DNA of 64,000 nucleotides from Hippophae tibetana (Eukaryota > Streptophyta > Magnoliopsida > Rosales > Elaeagnaceae): positions 3,100,001 through 3,164,000 of the forward strand of contig JAZDXN010000026.1 in assembly GCA_037013495.1 (NCBI GenBank). Direction: 5' to 3'. This document shows positions 54,380 to 64,000 of this stretch, piece after piece. The position numbers and the translations under genes were made by a program. Every line of letters begins with the position of its first letter. The first letter of the stretch is position 1. The notes under the pieces are model-generated. The model saw nothing but the letters and a program-made list of their open reading frames with translations, was not told the origin of the DNA and did no database searches.

Positions 54380-56563
54380 GAAAGAGTGTGGCGTTCACAT
54401 TTTCAAAAACAACAAAACATTTGGTAAATATGAGCTACAACTTTCAATGGAGATAACTTTTGACTCGGGTATCGAAACCACTATTATTATATATCAAATT
54501 GAATCTCTATTAAATTACACAATATTTTTTGGTACAACATAGGAAAATCTTTTTTGTACCAAAATTACATCATTTACATCACTTAATAGGTTTTTAAAGT
54601 TTGTGACGCACCATTTGCATTTTTCTTACTTTTGGTTTAATTCAATAGAGCTATATAGGAGATATTGGTGCGGACCTAGGGCTGTTTCTTTATATTTCCA
54701 ATCAGTCTCTATTCTTCACAAAAAATAAGAGAAGAGAAAAAAGAAAGAGGATGTCGTTCACATTTTCAAAAACAACAAAACATTTGGTAAATATGAGTTA
54801 CAGCTTTCAACGGAGATACCTTTTGACTCGGGTATCGAAACCACTATTAATATATATCAAATCCAATCTCCTATTAAATTACACAATATTTTTTGGTCCC
54901 GCCAAAGAAAATCGTTTTTGTACCCAAATTAATTCGTTTACATCACTTAATAGGTGTTTAAATTTTGTGACGCACCATTTTTATTTTTCTTACTTTTGGT
55001 TTAATTCAATAGAGCTATATAGGAGATATTGGTGCCGACCTAGGGTTGTTTCTTTATATTTTCAATCAGTGTCTATTCTTCACAAAAAATAAGAGAAGAG
55101 AAAAAGAAAGAGGATGTCTTTCACATTTTGAAAAACAACAAAACATTTGGTAAATATGAGTTACAGCTTTCAACGGAGATAACTTTTGACTCGGGTATCG
55201 AAACCACTATTATTATATATCAAATCGAATCTCGTATTAAATTACGCAATATTTTTTGGTACAACATAGGAAAATCGTTTTTGTACCAAAATTACATCAT
55301 TTACATCACTTAATAGGTTTTTAAAGCCATTTTCATTTTTCTTACTTTTGGTTTAATTCAATAGAGCTATATAGTAGATATTGGTGCCGACCTAGGGCTG
55401 TTTCTTTATATTTTCAATCAGTCTCTATTCTTCACAAAAAATAAGAGAAGAGAAAAAGAAAGAGGATGTCTTTCACATTTTGAAAAACAACAAAACATTT
55501 GGTAGATATGAGTTACAACTTTCAACGGAGATAACTTTTGACTCAGTTATCGAAACCACTATTATAATATATCAAATCGGAGCTCATTTCAAATTACACA
55601 ATATTTTTTGGTCCCACCAAGGAAAATAGTTTTTGTACCAAAATTACATCGTTTACATCACTTATCGTGTGTTTAAAGTTTTTGACGCACCATTTTCATT
55701 TTTCTTAATTCTGGTTTAATTCAATAGAGGTATACAAGAGATATTGGTGCCGACCTAGGGTTGTTTATTTATATTTTCAATAAGTCTCTATTATTCAACA
55801 AAAAAAATTAGAGAAGAGAAAAGGAAATAGGATGTCGTTCACATTTTCAAAAACAACAAAACATTTGGTAAATATGAGTTATAACTTTCAAAAGAGATAA
55901 CTTTTGACTCGGGTATCGAAACCACTATTAATATATATCAAATCAAAGCTCGTATTAAATTACACAGTATTTTTTGGTCCAGGCCAAGAAAATCGTTTTT
56001 GTACCCAAATTACATCGTTTACATCACTTAATAGGTGTTTAATGTTTGTGACGCACCATTTTCATTTTTCTTACTTTTGGTTTAATTCAATAGAGCTATA
56101 TAGGAGATATTGGTGCGGACCTAGGGCTGTTTCTTTATATTTCCAATCAGTCTCTATTCTTCACAAAAAATAAGAGAAGAGAAAAAAGAAAGAGGATGTC
56201 GTTCACATTTTCAAAAACAACAAAACATTTGGTAAATAAGAGTTACAGCTTTCAACGGAGATACCTTTTGACTCGGGTATCGAAACCACTATTAATATAT
56301 ATCAAATCAAATCTCCTATTAAATTACACAATATTTTTTGGTCCCGCCAAAGAAAATCGTTTTTGTACCCAAATTAATTCGTTTACATCACTTAATAGGT
56401 GTTTAAATTTTGTGACGCACCATTTTTATTTTTCTTACTTTTGGTTCAATTCAATAGAGCTATATAGGAGATATTGGTGCCGACCTAGCGTTGTTTCTTT
56501 ATATTTTCAATCAGTGTCTATTCTTCACAAAAAATAAGAGAAGAGAAAAAGAAAGAGGATGTC
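54380..56563 (+). repeat. 12-mer HOR copy 4, partial (six monomers)
   Basis: Anchors are 54418, 54781, 55144, 55496, 55862 and 56226. Private changes are a to c at 54864, a to t at 56043, t to a at 56239 and t to c at 56447. The C monomer at 55144 has ccattttcattt and tagtagatatt where copies 1-3 have ccatttttattt and taggagatatt, as if converted by another C monomer. At 56564 the match stops and a second B monomer follows instead of C. Confidence 0.88.
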
Positions 56564-58526
56564 TTTCACATTTTCAAAAACAACAAAACATTTGGTAAAT
56601 ATGAGTTACAGCTTTCAACGGAGATACCTTTTGACTCGGGTATCGAAACCACTATTAATATATATCAAATCAAATCTCCTATTAAATTACACAATATTTT
56701 TTGGTCCCGCCAAAGAAAATCGTTTTTGTACCCAAATTAATTCGTTTACATCACTTAATAGGTGTTTAAATTTTGTGACGCACCATTTTTATTTTTCTTA
56801 CTTTTGGTTTAATTCAATAGAGCTATATAGGAGATATTGGTGCCGACCTAGGGTTGTTTCTTTATATTTTCAATCAGTGTCTATTCTTCACAAAAAATAA
56901 GAGAAGAGAAAAAGAAAGAGGATGTCTTTCACATTTTGAAAAACAACAAAACATTTGGTAAATATGAGTTACAGCTTTCAACGGAGATAACTTTTGACTC
57001 GGGTATCGAAACCACTATTATTATATATCAAATCGAATCTCGTATTAAATTACACAATATTTTTTGGTACAACATAGGAAAATCGTTTTTGTACCAAAAT
57101 TACATCATTTACATCACTTAATAGGTTTTTAAAGCCATTTTCATTTTTCTTACTTTTGGTTTAATTCAATAGAGCTATATAGTAGATATTGGTGCCGACC
57201 TAGGACTGTTTCTTTATATTTTCAATCAGTCTCTATTCTTCACAAAAAATAAGAGAAGAGAAAAAGAAAGAGGATGTCTTTCACATTTTGAAAAACAACA
57301 AAACATTTGGTAGATATGAGTTACAACTTTCAACGGAGAGAACTTTTGACTCAGGTATCGAAACCACAATTATAATATATCAAATCGAAGCTCATTTCAA
57401 ATTACACAATATGTTTTGGTCCCACCAAGGAAAATAGTTTTTGTACCAAAATTACATCGTTTACATCACTTACCGTGTGTTTAAAGCTTTTGACGCACCA
57501 TTTGCATTTTTCTTACTTTTGGTTATATCAATAGAGCTATACAAAAGATATTGGTACCGACCTAGGGTTGTTTATTTATATTTCCAATAAGTCTCTATTA
57601 TTCAATAAAAAATAAGAGAAGAGAAAAAGAAAGAGTGTGGCGTTCACATTTTCAAAAACAACAAAACATTTGGTAAATATGAGCTACAACTTTCAATGGA
57701 GATACCTTTTGACTCGGGTATCGAAACCACTATTAATATATATCAAATCAAATCTCCTATTAAATTACACAATATTTTTTGGTCCCGCCAAAGAAAATCG
57801 TTTTTGTACCCAAATTAATTCGTTTACATCACTTAATAGGTGTTTAAATTTTGTGACGCACCATTTTTATTTTTCTTACTTTTGGTTTAATTCAATAGAG
57901 CTATATAGGAGATATTGGTGCCGACCTAGGGTTGTTTCTTTATATTTTCAATCAGTGTCTATTCTTCACAAAAAATAAGAGAAGAGAAAAAGAAAGAGGA
58001 TGTCTTTCACATTTTGAAAAACAACAAAACATTTGGTAAATATGAGTTACAGCTTTCAACGGAGATAACTTTTGACTCGGGTATCGAAACCACTATTATT
58101 ATATATCAAATTGAATCTCTATTAAATTACACAATATTTGTTGGTACAACATAGGAAAATCTTTTTTGTACCAAAATTACATCATTTACATCACTTAATA
58201 GGTTTTTAAAGTTTGTGACGCACCATTTGCATTTTTCTTACTTTTGGTTTAATTCAATAGAGCTATATAGGAGATATTGGTGCGGACCTAGGGTTGTTTC
58301 TTTATATTTCCAATCAGTCTCTATTCTTCACAAAAAATAAGAGAAGAGAAAAAAGAAAGAGGATGTCGTTCACATTTTCAAAAACAACAAAACATTTGGT
58401 AAATATGAGTTACAGCTTTCAACGGAGATACCTTTTGACTCGGGTATCGAAACCACTATTAATATATATCAAATCAAATCTCCTATTAAATTACACAATA
58501 TTTTTTGGTCCCGCCAAAGAAAATCG
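56564..58526 (+). repeat. Rearranged junction: B-C-D' followed by three mosaic monomers
   Basis: Anchors are 56589 (B directly after B), 56952 (C), 57304 (D'), 57667 (E 5' end, then B from gagatacc onward), 58030 (C 5' end, E centre with private atatttgttgg, A 3' end) and 58393 (B 5' half, E 3' half). Four unlike joints in less than 2 kb make this the densest cluster of chimeric monomers in the window. It sits exactly between the 12-mer and the terminal 7-mer. Confidence 0.84.
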
Positions 58527-61500
58527 TTTTTGTACCAAAATTACATCATTTACATCACTTAATAGGTTTTTAAAGTTTGTGACGCACCATTTGCATTTTT
58601 CTTACGTTTGGTTTAATTCAATAGAGCTATATAGTAGATATTGGTGCCGACCTAGGGCTGTTTCTTTATATTTTCAATCAGTGTCTATTCTTCACAAAAA
58701 ATAAGAGAAGAGAAAAAGAAAGAGGATGTCTTTCACATTTTGAAAAACAACAAAACATTTGGTAAATATGAGTTACAGCTTTCAACGGAGATAACTTTTG
58801 ACTCGGGTATCGAAACCACTATTATTATATATCAAATCGAATCTCATATTAAATTACACAATATTTTTTGGTACAACATAGGAAAATCGTTTTTGTACCA
58901 AAATTACATCATTTAAATCACTTAATAGGTTTTTAAAGCCATTTTCATTTTTCTTACTTTTGGTTTAATTCAATAGAGCTATATAGTAGATATTGGTGCC
59001 GACCTAGGGCTGTTTCTTTATATTTTCAATCAGTCTCTATTCTTCACAAAAAATAAGAGAAGAGAAAAAGAAAGAGGATGTCTTTCACATTTTGAAAAAC
59101 AACAAAACATTTGGTAGATATGAGTTACAACTTTCAACGGAGATAACTTTTGACTCAGTTATCGAAACCACTATTATAATATATCAAATCGGAGCTCATT
59201 TCAAATTACACAATATTTTTTGGTCCCACCAAGGAAAATAGTTTTTGTACCAAAATTGCATCGTTTACATCACTTATCGTGTGTTTAAAGTTTTTCACGC
59301 ACCATTTTCATTTTTCTTAATTCTGGTTTAATTCAATAGAGGTATACAAGAGATATTGGTGCCGACCTAGGGTTGTTTATTTATATTTTCAATAAGTCTC
59401 TATTATTCAACAAAAAAAATTAGAGAAGAGAAAAGGAAATAGGATGTCGTTCACATTTTCAAAAACAACAAAACATTTGGTAAATATGAGTTATAACTTT
59501 CAAAAGAGATAACTTTTGACTCGGGTATCGAAACCACTATTAATATATATCAAATCGAAGCTCGTATTAAATTACACAGTATTTTTTGGTCCAGCCCAAG
59601 AAAATCGTTTTTGTACCCAAATTACATCGTTTACATCACTTAATAGGTGTTTAAAGTTTGTGACGCACCATTTTCATTTTTCTTACTTTTGGTTTAATTC
59701 AATAGAGCTATATAGGAGATATTGGTGCGGACCTAGGGCTGTTTCTTTATATTTCCAATCAGTCTCTATTCTTCACAAAAAATAAGAGAAGAGAAAAAAG
59801 AAAGAGGTTGTCGTTCACATTTTCAAAAACAACAAAACATTTGGTAAATATGAGTTACAGCTTTCAACGGAGATACCTTTTGACTCGGGTATCGAAACCA
59901 CTATTAATATATATCAAATCAAATCTCCTATTAAATTACACAATATTTTTTGGTCCCGCCAAAGAAAATCGTTTTTGTACCCAAATTAATTCGTTTACAT
60001 CACTTAATAGGTGTTTAAATTTTGTGACGCACCATTTTTATTTTTCTTACTTTTGGTTTAATTCAATAGAGCTATATAGGAGATATTGGTGCCGACCTAG
60101 GGTTGTTTCTTTATATTTTCAACAGTGTCTATTCTTCACAAAAAATAAGAGAAGAGAAAAAGAAAGAGGATGTCTTTCACATTTTGAAAAACAACAAAAC
60201 ATTTGGTAAATATGAGTTACAGCTTTCAACGGAGATAACTTTTGACTCGGGTATCGAAACCACTATTATTATATATCAAATCGAATCTCTTATTAAATTA
60301 CACAATATTTTTTGGTACAACATAGGAAAATCGTTTTTGTACCAAAATTACATCATTTACATCACTTAATAGGTTTTTAAAGCCATTTTCATTTTTCTTA
60401 CTTTTGGTTTAATTCAATAGAGCTATATAGTAGATATTGGTGCCGACCTAGGGCTGTTTCTTTATATTTTCAATCAGTCTCTATTCTTCACAAAAAATAA
60501 GAGAAGAGAAAAAGAAAGAGGATGTCTTTCACATTTTGAAAAACAACAAAACATTTGGTAGATATGAGTTACAACTTTCAACGGAGAGAACTTTTGACTC
60601 AGGTATCGAAACCACAATTATAATATATCAAATCGAAGCTCATTTCAAATTACACAATATGTTTTGGTCCCACCAAGGAAAATAGTTTTTGTACCAAAAT
60701 TACATCGTTTACATCACTTACCGTGTGTTTAAAGCTTTTGACGCACCATTTGCATTTTTCTTACTTTTGGTTATATCAATAGAGCTATACAAAAGATATT
60801 GGTACCGACCTAGGGTTGTTTATTTATATTTCCAATAAGTCTCTATTATTCAATAAAAAATAAGAGAAGAGAAAAAGAAAGAGTGTGGCGTTCACATTTT
60901 CAAAAACAACAAAACATTTGGTAAATATGAGCTACAACTTTCAATGGAGATAACTTTTGACTCGGGTATCGAAACCACTATTATTATATATCAAATTGAA
61001 TCTCTATTAAATTACACAATATTTTTTGGTACAACATAGGAAAATCTTTTTTGTACCAAAATTACATCATTTACATCACTTAATAGGTTTTTAAAGTTTG
61101 TGACGCACCATTTGCATTTTTCTTACGTTTGGTTTAATTCAATAGAGCTATATAGTAGATATTGGTGCCGACCTAGGGCTGTTTCTTTATATTTTCAATC
61201 AGTGTCTATTCTTCACAAAAAATAAGAGAAGAGAAAAAGAAAGAGGATGTCTTTCACATTTTGAAAAACAACAAAACATTTGGTAAATATGAGTTACAGC
61301 TTTCAACGGAGATAACTTTTGACTCGGGTATCGAAACCACTATTATTATATATCAAATCGAATCTCATATTAAATTACACAATATTTTTTGGTACAACAT
61401 AGGAAAATCGTTTTTGTACCAAAATTACATCATTTAAATCACTTAATAGGTTTTTAAAGCCATTTTCATTTTTCTTACTTTTGGTTTAATTCAATAGAGC

Positions 61501-64000
61501 TATATAGTAGATATTGGTGCCGACCTAGGGCTGTTTCTTTATATTTTCAATCAGTCTCTATTCTTCACAAAAAATAAGAGAAGAGAAAAAGAAAGAGGAT
61601 GTCTTTCACATTTTGAAAAACAACAAAACATTTGGTAGATATGAGTTACAACTTTCAACGGAGATAACTTTTGACTCAGTTATCGAAACCACTATTATAA
61701 TATATCAAATCGGAGCTCATTTCAAATTACACAATATTTTTTGGTCCCACCAAGGAAAATAGTTTTTGTACCAAAATTACATCGTTTACATCACTTATCG
61801 TGTGTTTAAAGTTTTTGACGCACCATTTTCATTTTTCTTAATTCTGGTTTAATTCAATAGAGGTATACAAGAGATATTGGTGCCGACCTAGGGTTGTTTA
61901 TTTATATTTTCAATAAGTCTCTATTATTCAACAAAAAAAATTAGAGAAGAGAAAAGGAAATAGGATGTCGTTCACATTTTCAAAAACAACAAAACATTTG
62001 GTAAATATGAGTTATAACTTTCAAAAGAGATAACTTTTGACTCGGGTATCGAAACCACTATTAATATATATCAAATCGAAGCTCGTATTAAATTACACAG
62101 TATTTTTTGGTCCAGCCCAAGAAAATCGTTTTTGTACCCAAATTACATCGTTTACATCACTTAATAGGTGTTTAAAGTTTGTGACGCACCATTTTCATTT
62201 TTCTTACTTTTGGTTTAATTCAATAGAGCTATATAGGAGATATTGGTGCGGACCTAGGGCTGTTTCTTTATATTTCCAATCAGTCTCTATTCTTCACAAA
62301 AAATAAGAGAAGAGAAAAAAGAAAGAGGATGTCGTTCACATTTTCAAAAACAACAAAACATTTGGTAAATATGAGTTACAGCTTTCAACGGAGATACCTT
62401 TTGACTCGGGTATCGAAACCACTATTAATATATATCAAATCAAATCTCCTATTAAATTACACAATATTTTTTGGTCCCGCCAAAGAAAATCGTTTTTGTA
62501 CCCAAATTAATTCGTTTACATCACTTAATAGGTGTTTAAATTTTGTGACGCACCATTTTTATTTTTCTTTCTTTTGGTTTAATTCAATAGAGCTATATAG
62601 GAGATATTGGTGCCGACCTAGGGTTGTTTCTTTATATTTTCAATCAGTGTCTATTCTTCACAAAAAATAAGAGAAGAGAAAAAGAAAGAGGATGTCTTTC
62701 ACATTTTGAAAAACAACAAAACATTTGGTAAATATGAGTTACAGCTTTCAACGGAGATAACTTTTGACTCGGGTATCGAAACCACTATTATTATATATCA
62801 AATCGAATCTCTTATTAAATTACACAATATTTTTTGGTACAACATAGGAAAATCGTTTTTGTACCAAAATTACATCATTTACATCACTTAATAGGTTTTT
62901 AAAGCCATTTTCATTTTTCTTACTTTTGGTTTAATTCAATAGAGCTATATAGTAGATATTGGTGCCGACCTAGGGCTGTTTCTTTATATTGTCAATCAGT
63001 CTCTATTCTTCACAAAAAATAAGAGAAGAGAAAAAGAAAGAGGATGTCTTTCACATTTTGAAAAACAACAAAACATTTGGTAGATATGAGTTACAACTTT
63101 CAACGGAGAGAACTTTTGACTCAGGTATCGAAACCACAATTATAATATATCAAATCGAAGCTCATTTCAAATTACACAATATGTTTTGGTCCCACCAAGG
63201 AAAATAGTTTTTGTACCAAAATTACATCGTTTACATCACTTACCGTGTGTTTAAAGCTTTTGACGCACCATTTGCATTTTTCTTACTTTTGGTTATATCA
63301 ATAGAGCTATACAAAAGATATTGGTACCGACCTAGGGTTGTTTATTTATATTTCCAATAAGTCTCTATTATTCAATAAAAAATAAGAGAAGAGAAAAAGA
63401 AAGAGTGTGGCGTTCACATTTTCAAAAACAACAAAACATTTGGTAAATATGAGCTACAACTTTCAATGGAGATAACTTTTGACTCGGGTATCGAAACCAC
63501 TATTATTATATATCAAATTGAATCTCTATTAAATTACACAATATTTTTTGGTACAACATAGGAAAATCTTTTTTGTACCAAAATTACATCATTTACATCA
63601 CTTAATATGTTTTTAAAGTTTGTGACGCACCATTTGCATTTTTCTTACGTTTGGTTTAATTCAATAGAGCTATATAGTAGATATTGGTGCCGACCTAGGG
63701 CTGTTTCTTTATATTTTCAATCAGTGTCTATTCTTCACAAAAAATAAGAGAAGAGAAAAAGAAAGAGGATGTCTTTCACATTTTGAAAAACAACAAAACA
63801 TTTGGTAAATATGAGTTACAGCTTTCAACGGAGATAACTTTTGACTCGGGTATCGAAACCACTATTATTATATATCAAATCGAATCTCATATTAAATTAC
63901 ACAATATTTTTTGGTACAACATAGGAAAATCGTTTTTGTACCAAAATTACATCATTTACATCACTTAATAGGTTTTTAAAGCCATTTTCATTTTTCTTAC
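58527..64000 (+). repeat. 7-mer higher-order repeat, 2521-2522 bp, ~2.17 copies (C-D-A-B-C-D'-E), runs off the window
   Basis: Anchors 58756, 59108, 59474, 59838, 60200, 60552 and 60915 repeat at 61277, 61629, 61995, 62359, 62722, 63074 and 63437, then 63799. Copy boundaries by matching are 58527, 61048 and 63570. Interval lengths are 352, 366, 364, 362/363, 352, 363, 362. Shared private variants are catttaaatcac in one C and aatctcttatt in the other C. Copy 1 lacks two bases in attttcaacagtg near 60120, and copy 2 has atatttttctttctttt near 62570 and atattgtcaatc near 62988. It has the same number of monomers as the 7-mer at 15.6-23.3 kb but a different composition: a second C replaces F. 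Confidence 0.92.
63799..64000 (+). repeat. Partial C-type monomer at the right window edge
   Basis: The unit has ggtacaacatagg and the 11-bp deletion, so it is C type and opens the third copy of the terminal 7-mer. It is cut by the window after cttac at 64000, which shows the array continues. Confidence 0.9.

Larger units (their letters stand above)
41378..56563 (+). repeat. 12-mer higher-order repeat, 4333-4336 bp, 3.5 copies, built of three 4-mers
   Basis: Copies begin at 41378, 45714, 50047 and 54380; the last stops at 56563. Anchors of copy 1 are 41416, 41779, 42142, 42494, 42860, 43224, 43590, 43942, 44308, 44672, 45034 and 45386. Copies 2 and 3 follow with shifts of 4336 (4333 after the eighth monomer) and 4333. 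Order is (E/A)-B-C-D, A-B-C-D, A-B-C-D, with lengths 363+363+352+366, 364+363+352+366 and 364+362+352+366, summing to 4333. Each third is thus a variant of the ~1445-bp 4-mer. Copy 1 differs by a B/F chimera at 43224 (ttgaataagtctc). Copies 2-4 share cctagcgttg there instead. The 12-mer is the largest period in the window. Confidence 0.94.
1..64000 (+). repeat. Tandem satellite array, ~363-bp monomer, about 177.5 copies, single orientation
   Basis: The motif catttggta (or a one-base variant) recurs 178 times from position 10 to 63799 with no gap longer than 367 bp. Intervals are 362-367 bp, or 351-352 bp in one deleted class. The exceptions are two of 341 bp and one of 163 bp. All copies read the same way, so there is no inversion and no insertion in 64 kb. 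Composition is AT-rich (about 117 G+C in the first 360 bases). This is classic satellite DNA of a eukaryotic chromosome. The family is not recognised. A plant origin and a centromeric or pericentromeric site are inference from monomer size, AT content and HOR structure. Both ends of the window lie inside the array, so its true length is unknown. Confidence 0.98.

Noticed and set aside
41378-56563. Assembly artefact as the cause of the exact 4333-bp period
   Set aside because: Copies carry private substitutions (for example 51783, 51944, 52288, 53663, 54864, 56043, 56239, 56447), and copy 1 has a B/F chimera and a 3-bp length difference, which simple assembly duplication would not produce. Only long-read checks can exclude it fully.
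1-64000. CRISPR-like repeat-spacer array
   Set aside because: The whole ~363-bp unit is conserved. There are no short repeats alternating with unrelated spacers and no cas-like genes.
1-64000. tRNA, rRNA, telomere or retroelement sequence
   Set aside because: No telomere-type short repeat, no tRNA-like cloverleaf sequence, no rRNA-like stretch and no LTR, target-site duplication or reverse-transcriptase motif was seen. Every segment aligns to the same monomer.

Overview
The whole 64 kb window is one uninterrupted tandem satellite array. A motif (catttggta) that I used to count monomers recurs 178 times, always in the same orientation, at positions 10 to 63799. The mean spacing is 63789/177 = about 360 bp, and nearly all intervals are 362-367 bp or 351-352 bp. 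I found no convincing gene, RNA gene, transposon, telomere repeat, CRISPR array or unique single-copy stretch. The first 360 bases contain about 117 G+C (roughly 32%), so the array is AT-rich. A head-to-tail satellite with nested higher-order repeats (HORs) means a eukaryotic nuclear chromosome. A flowering-plant centromeric, pericentromeric or heterochromatic block is my best guess from monomer size and style, but I do not recognise the family and cannot name the species.

I sorted monomers by diagnostic variants. Left-domain types (1 to about 13.8 kb) are P (ctcgtattaaatt with cccgccgaag), Q (aaaccgatgctcgtatg), R (aagctcgtatgaaatta, cataat), S (tgttttgctcccggcaatg), Pdel (P with a 22-bp deletion) and D-like. 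Right-domain types (about 13.95 to 64 kb) are A (tataactttcaaaagag, cagcccaag, gtgcggacc; 364 bp), B (gagataccttttg; 363), C (ggtacaacatagg plus an 11-bp deletion; 352), D (tcagttatcg or tcaggtatcg, cggagctcattt; 366), D' (gagagaacttttg, kpn-like ggtacc; 363), E (gagtgtggcg, caaattgaatct; 363) and F (gatgccgttccc, tcgcaccgagg, ttgaataagtc; 366).

Layout. 1-3007: 5-mer HOR of 1815 bp. 3629-8065: 6-mer of about 2185 bp, two copies. 8373-13782: S-(PQ)n-Pdel-D blocks with dimer expansion. 13783-13945: a 163-bp truncated monomer exactly where the left types give way to the right types. 13946-15557: mixed transition. 15558-23250: 7-mer C-D-A-B-D'-E-F of about 2537 bp, three copies. 21930-24819: 4-mer C-D-A-B of 1445 bp. 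24976-28098: a block duplicated at 31830-34952. 28810-31816: 4-mer of 1448 bp. 35315-39231: 4-mer of about 1443 bp. 41378-56563: 12-mer of 4333-4336 bp, 3.5 copies, itself three 4-mers. 56564-58526: rearranged junction. 58527-64000: a second, differently composed 7-mer (C-D-A-B-C-D'-E, about 2521 bp) running off the window.

No genes cooperate here. The biology is that of satellite turnover: unequal exchange, local amplification and gene conversion or recombination between monomer types, leaving a readable history of nested duplications. Short open frames up to 181 codons exist because the monomer (363 bp = 3 x 121) preserves frame. I judge them non-coding.
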